Part shown: positions 59,460 through 64,000 of the stretch, piece after piece | How the letters are laid out: each line of letters begins with the position of its first letter | How positions within the stretch are numbered: position 1 is the first letter of the stretch | Assembly: GCF_023721935.1 (NCBI RefSeq) | Contig: NW_026057580.1 | Span: 31,668,420 to 31,732,419, forward strand | DNA from: Panthera uncia | Taxonomy: Eukaryota > Chordata > Mammalia > Carnivora > Felidae | DNA: 64,000 nucleotides | Reading direction: 5' to 3' | Translations under genes and position numbers: made by a program | The notes under the pieces: model-generated | What the model saw: only the letters and a program-made list of their open reading frames with translations | Told to the model about the DNA's origin: nothing | The model's database searches: none

Positions 59460-60902
59460 TCATTTTTTTAATTAATGTTTTTCTTTTTGCTCTTCAGCTT
59501 GGGTGCTTTCCATTAGGCTGCCTTCCAGATTGCTGATCTGTTCTCTTGACTCCTCTAACCTTCTGATTCCCTCTAGTGGACTTTTCATTTGAGCTATTAC
59601 ATATTTTTTTTAACTCTGATTGGTTATTTTTTAAATTTTCTCTTTGTTGAAGTTCTCACTGAATTCATTCACTTGTCACCCAAGTCCTTGAGCAGCTTTA
59701 TGACCATTACTTTGAACTGTTTATCAGGTAGATTGCTTATCTCCATTTTGTTTCATTCTCTTTCTGATGTTTTGTCTTATTCTTTTGTTTAGAGCATATA
59801 TCTGTCTCCTCAATGTGTTTGAATTACTTTTTTTTTTCTATGAATTAGGCTGAACATCTACTTCTCATCTTGATGGAGTGACCTTTGTAGGAACATCCCT
59901 CAGTAGACTTTCTGGTGTGACTAGTGGTTTTGGTTGGCTGGCTAGAGCAATAGTGGGTATTGATTGGGGGTCCTGGGTCACTCTGTGGTGGGGCAGCCCT
60001 CTTGAGCCAGCTGGAGCTGAAGCAGTTGTGGGTTGGTAAGGCCCAGATGCTCCATACAGATGGTAGGCTAGCAGGAGCCTTCAGCTGGAGCTGAAGAGGA
60101 CACAAGCTGTGAGGTTCCAGGGCATTGCATGCAGGGAGCACCCAATGGGGATAGCTAGCACTGAAGTGGGAAGGGCCCAAGGATTCTTGTTATTTTCTGT
60201 GCAGGTAGGGTAAAAGTAGCTAAGGCAGGCATAAACCAGGATGTCTTGGGGTGCTATGTATGGGTTTGAACTAGGTAGGACAGCTAGAGCTGAAGTGTGT
60301 GTAGGTATGGGGTGTTCCATAAGGCTATGTGCCTCTGTCACCTTGGCAAGGTGGCATGCACTATAATGCTTGCTCTCCAGCAATATACCAATGCATACTA
60401 CACTGGGACCACCTTGGTGGTATACCTGCAATTTAGATGGGTCAGAATCAGGTGGCCACCTTAGGGGAATAGATGGATCTTGTGTGGGCTGCGGGTTTTA
60501 GGGCTGAGGCAATAGGTCAGCTAGGGCTACTGGACTCTGCTTAAGTCTGTGCTATCAAGGTGCAGGTGGGACATAAACAGTGGTACTTGCCCCTCCAGCC
60601 CTCAAGAGTTCCAGCAGTTCCCTGGTCATTTACAGATGCTCTAGGGCTGGTTTCTTTGTATTCTAGTTGAAAAACTATGGCTTTAAAAAAAAATGCCCTA
60701 GAGTAGATAAATCTGCTCCCAGCCCCTCAGTACTATCTCTGATGCCTACAGTACACAGTATGTGATTGGGGTTTCTGTCATTACTGTTTCTGTCTCTCCT
60801 GCCGTTTTCTATGTGGTCTCCTAATTCTCTGCTCTGTTCAGTCAGATCTCAGTTTTTCTTCAGAAGTCTTCCTACATTAGTATCTTAGACCCTCTTTCTA
60901 TT
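59460..60902 (-). mobile_element. L1 segment 'F': ORF1 N-terminal part and 5' UTR
   Basis: ORF1-like antisense phrases at 59,500-59,800 (ttgactcctctaaccttctg, ttgaagttctcactgaattc) are followed by about 1 kb of GC-richer 5' UTR of a different subtype from 'D' and 'E'. Its end at about 60,902 is followed by aagtcctctctttttt, which resembles aagtcgtctttttttt at 49,482-49,497. Segments 'C' to 'F' may therefore lie inside one target-site duplication. Confidence 0.6.
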
Positions 60903-61800
60903 AAGTCCTCTCTTTTTTATCTTGGTGGGTCTAGTTAAAGGTTTGTCAGTTTTGTTCATCTTTTTAAAGAACCACATCTTAGTTTCACTGATCTTTTCTA
61001 TTGTCTTTTTAGTGTCTATTTCATTTATTTCTGGTCTGATCTTCTACCTTCTACTAACTTTAGGCTTCATTTGTTCTTTTCTTTTCTAGTTCCTTGATGG
61101 GTACTATTAGGTGGGTTTTTTTGTTTTTTGGATTTTTTTTTGAGAAGTTTTGTTTCTTGAGGTGGGGATTTATCACTATGAACTTCCTTCTTAGAACTGC
61201 TTTTGCTACATTCCATGTTTTGTTACATTGTATTTGCATTTTCATTTTTCTTAAGGTATTGTTTTATTTATCTCTTTTTTAAAATTTATTTTTTCTTGTT
61301 TGAACCATTGGTTGTTCAATAACACATTTAATCTCCACATATTTGTAAATGTCTACTTTTCTACATTATTTATAGTTTTATTACACTATGTTCAGAAAAG
61401 ATATTGATATGATTTTAGTCTTCCTAAATGTATTAAGACTTATTTTGAGGCCTAACATATAATCTATCCTGGAGAACATTCCAATTACAATTGAGAAGAA
61501 TGTATGTTTTGTTCCTTTGGATAGAATGTTCTGTATATATCTATTAAGTCCACATGCATATATCTGTGTCATCTAAATCCAACATTTCCTATTTTCTGTC
61601 TGGATGATCTATTGATGAGAGTGGGGTATTAAAGTTTACTACTATTGTATTGCTGTTAATTTTTCATTTTATGTCTGTTAATATTTGCTAAATATTGCTA
61701 AATACTTATGTATTCAGGTACACCTATGTTAGGTGCATAATTATTTATAAATATTATATCTTTTTTACATCAATATTTAGCTTTTTATTATACAAAAATA
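60903..61800 (-). mobile_element. Old L1 'A', continued (linker and endonuclease), minus strand
   Basis: Resumes at the exact point where 49,259 left off: ttggtgggtctagttaaagg, aaagaaccacatcttagttt, then the endonuclease. A minus-strand frame at 61,381-61,572 keeps FSRIDYMLG, the equivalent of the SKIDHILG motif. It fades out near 61,800. Confidence 0.7.
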
Positions 61801-62139
61801 GAAAAGGAAAACAACATTCATTGAGAACACATTTTAACCTGAATTCCTCCTTAACCCTAAGAATTTGCAATTTCACCTGTAGGGATTTCATCTCCATCCA
61901 GCGACACAGTCATGAAGAGATATATGTAGGTTTAGAAAAAAATTTATTGGGGATAATGTAGTTCTAAATAACAAGAACACAGTCATCTAGTAGTTCTTGT
62001 TTTTCCAGGTTGTCTTCTTTGACTTGGTGATTCTGTTTTCCATGATATTTTGTAAGGAAAATAAAATTTTGTTGACTAAAAGGTTTGTGGAAGTTTAAGC
62101 AAGTGCTAATATTTTCTTATCAGAGATTAAATCACAAAA
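61801..62139. other. Unassigned sequence
   Basis: No frame and no confident repeat. Lies between the two opposed L1 remnants. Confidence 0.4.
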
Positions 62140-63930
62140 ATGGCAATGTAGGAAACCCCAGTGTGCATCCCCCTAAAAAGGTCAACAATTAAACAACTAT
62201 CCACATGCAAAAAAATCACCTTTGAGAGCTCTTGAATCCACTTAAGAAACTTCAACATAATGAAACAGAAAACCTGAGAATAACTGCATAAGCAGAGAAG
62301 AAAGACAACTTCATTTTGTATGCATCATCTCATCCCCAAGCCAGCATTTCTCAATGCCAACTAGAAGGAAGTTCACTTGCCAGGAAAGGAAAATCTGAGT
62401 GGCCAAAGCCTTTTGTGGCACTATGGGAAGGTCCTGCTTTGGTTTCACCTCACCCAAAACAACAAAACTGAGATGTGTAGAAGCAGCTAGGAAAAAGGGG
62501 AAAAAATCAGGGGCTATCAATAGCATCCATGCAACAGAAGGAATTGAAATTACCAGTGACCTGCTCTGTAGATGAACCCAGCAGAATTTGCCAGTTAATA
62601 GACTAAAGACAAATACAGCTGCCACAGACCCCTGTTGATTTCACCAGCTTTCCTCTCCCGTGTATTTATAGTCCCTGACAGTTACCTCAAGTCTCAACAC
62701 TTGTGTGAATGCAAGGCCCCAACCTAGTCCTCTGTGACATCCCTCACCTCTGTGTGTGCATTCAAGGCTAGCCTCTTCAGCTTACATTTGCATGCTGCTA
62801 GCTCGACATAGTCACTGTTCTCCAATGAAGTGTGCAAACTCGGGAGGCAGTGAGCACTTTGTCAGCCAGGGCCACCAAAGTTCTTGTGGGTCTGGGTCAG
62901 GCCATTTTACAGCTGCAGGGCCAAGGCCCAACCCCCATCACCAGGCTTCATGGCTGTGTCACCCCTCCTGGGGAGATGGTGCAGCCACAAACAAGCACAC
63001 CAACAAGCAGGGACCACATGGATGCCAGTGAGCCAATAACCCTAGCCCTTGCTGCTTATTCTGGCCCTAACCACTAAAGCGTGTTGGTCTGCAATTGACC
63101 CCTACCACTAATAAGCACCTGCAGCTGGCCCCTGTAATCAAGTCTGTGCACACCACTGGGTCCAGACACTACCGCTGCCTGTCTTGGTCCCATGTTACTA
63201 GACTTGGAAGTGCTGCTAAGGACCCCAACAGCCTTTGAAGCCACTTCAGACACCTGCAGAACTCACCAAGAACCACAGGTTATTTGGTACTGTGGACTGC
63301 AGTAGTCTGAGCCAGGGACATCATGTTTTCCTGAACCTGTTTCTGCCACACGCCTCCACACTTGGTGCCCTGGACCAGGGTCACAGTATGCTTTGGCAAG
63401 CCCCAACCTTCAAATTAAGATTTCCCTTGCTAAAGACAGTACACAAAGTCTGCAAGAGGTCTGTTGCTTGAAATGTACAAACATCTATGCAAGGCTACAG
63501 ATATTATGAAGAATCAGAGAAAAGTTACTCCAACAAAGGAATACTATTAACTTCCAGTAACTATTCCTATAGAAATGGAAATCCAAATATTGCCTTAAAA
63601 GACTTCAAAATAATTGTACTGAAGATGTTCAGAGGGCCATATAAGAATACAAATAAACAATTTAGCCATATAAAAGAACAGTACAGGAATGGAAGGAGAA
63701 GTTCAATGCAGAAAAGGAAAATACAAAAAAGAACCAAACAAAAGCTTTGGAGCAGATGTACATGATGCCCGAATTGAAGAAAACAGTAGAAAGCTTCAAA
63801 GGCAGACTTGACCATGATTAAGAAAGAATAAATTAGGAGACCTTTCAACTGCAATTAATGAGAAGAACAAAGAGAAAAATAATGAAAAATAAATAAAGCC
63901 TGCATGACTTATGAAACACCATCAAGAAAA
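62140..63930 (+). mobile_element. Old L1 or HAL1-like 5' part, plus strand
   Basis: Plus-strand 5' UTR-like sequence (62,140-63,480), moderately GC-rich. An ORF1-like region follows, with aatgtacaaacatctatgc, a frame at 63,487-63,765 reading YYEESEKSYSNKG and later a lysine-rich coiled-coil-like stretch, and cttcaaaggcagacttgac at about 63,795. Opposite orientation to the L1 pile before it. L1M versus HAL1 cannot be separated by eye. Confidence 0.55.
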
Positions 63931-63941
63931 ACAATGTATGC

Positions 63942-64000
63942 GGGGCGCATGGGTGGCTCAGTCGGTAAGCATCCAACTTTGGCTCAGATCATGATCTCAC
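63942..64000 (+). mobile_element. CAN-SINE cut by window end
   Basis: Head ggggcgcatgggtggctcag and ctttggctcagatcatgatc. Only the tRNA-like 5' half lies in the window. Confidence 0.93.

Overview
The window reads as non-coding nuclear DNA of a carnivoran, most likely a cat (Felidae). The main clue is twenty copies of a tRNA-Lys-derived CAN-SINE. The best preserved copies begin GGGGCGCCTGGGTGG and carry a (CT)n block and an A-rich tail, which is the felid form of this Carnivora-only SINE. I found no host protein-coding exon, rRNA gene or functional tRNA gene. Almost all longer reading frames come from LINE-1 (L1) retrotransposons or are their antisense shadows.

Layout. Bases 1-585 hold an L1 ORF2 tail on the minus strand. 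Bases 586-5750 are mostly unassigned, with MIR and L2 relics, a SINE and CA repeats. Bases 5.75-14.3 kb hold an old, nearly full-length minus-strand L1, itself interrupted by a SINE, by a small L1 3' end carrying captured flank, and by a younger L1 piece. Bases 14.3-31.8 kb are the quietest part: unassigned sequence with scattered MIR, L2, MER5-like, MLT1-like LTR, old L1 and SINE copies. Bases 31.8-36.7 kb hold decayed minus-strand L1.

The centrepiece is at 36.70-45.64 kb. A young minus-strand L1 (body 39.67-45.64 kb) has a CpG-rich 5' UTR, an intact 297-codon ORF1 and an ORF2 broken by a few lesions. A 16-bp direct repeat lies not beside the L1 body but at 36,685-36,700 and 45,639-45,654. 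With an A-tail and AATAAA at the far end, this indicates one insertion of about 8.9 kb carrying about 2.95 kb of 3'-transduced flanking DNA. A second, smaller 3' transduction (114 bp) lies at 9,318-9,592.

Bases 46.5-61.8 kb form a nested pile of minus-strand L1 segments. One old L1 is split by about 11.4 kb of other L1 material containing three successive ORF1/5' UTR modules. Bases 62.1-63.9 kb hold the 5' part of a plus-strand L1-like element, and a SINE is cut off by the window end.

Family names and boundaries of the old repeats were judged by eye and are approximate. Short target-site duplications were read directly.
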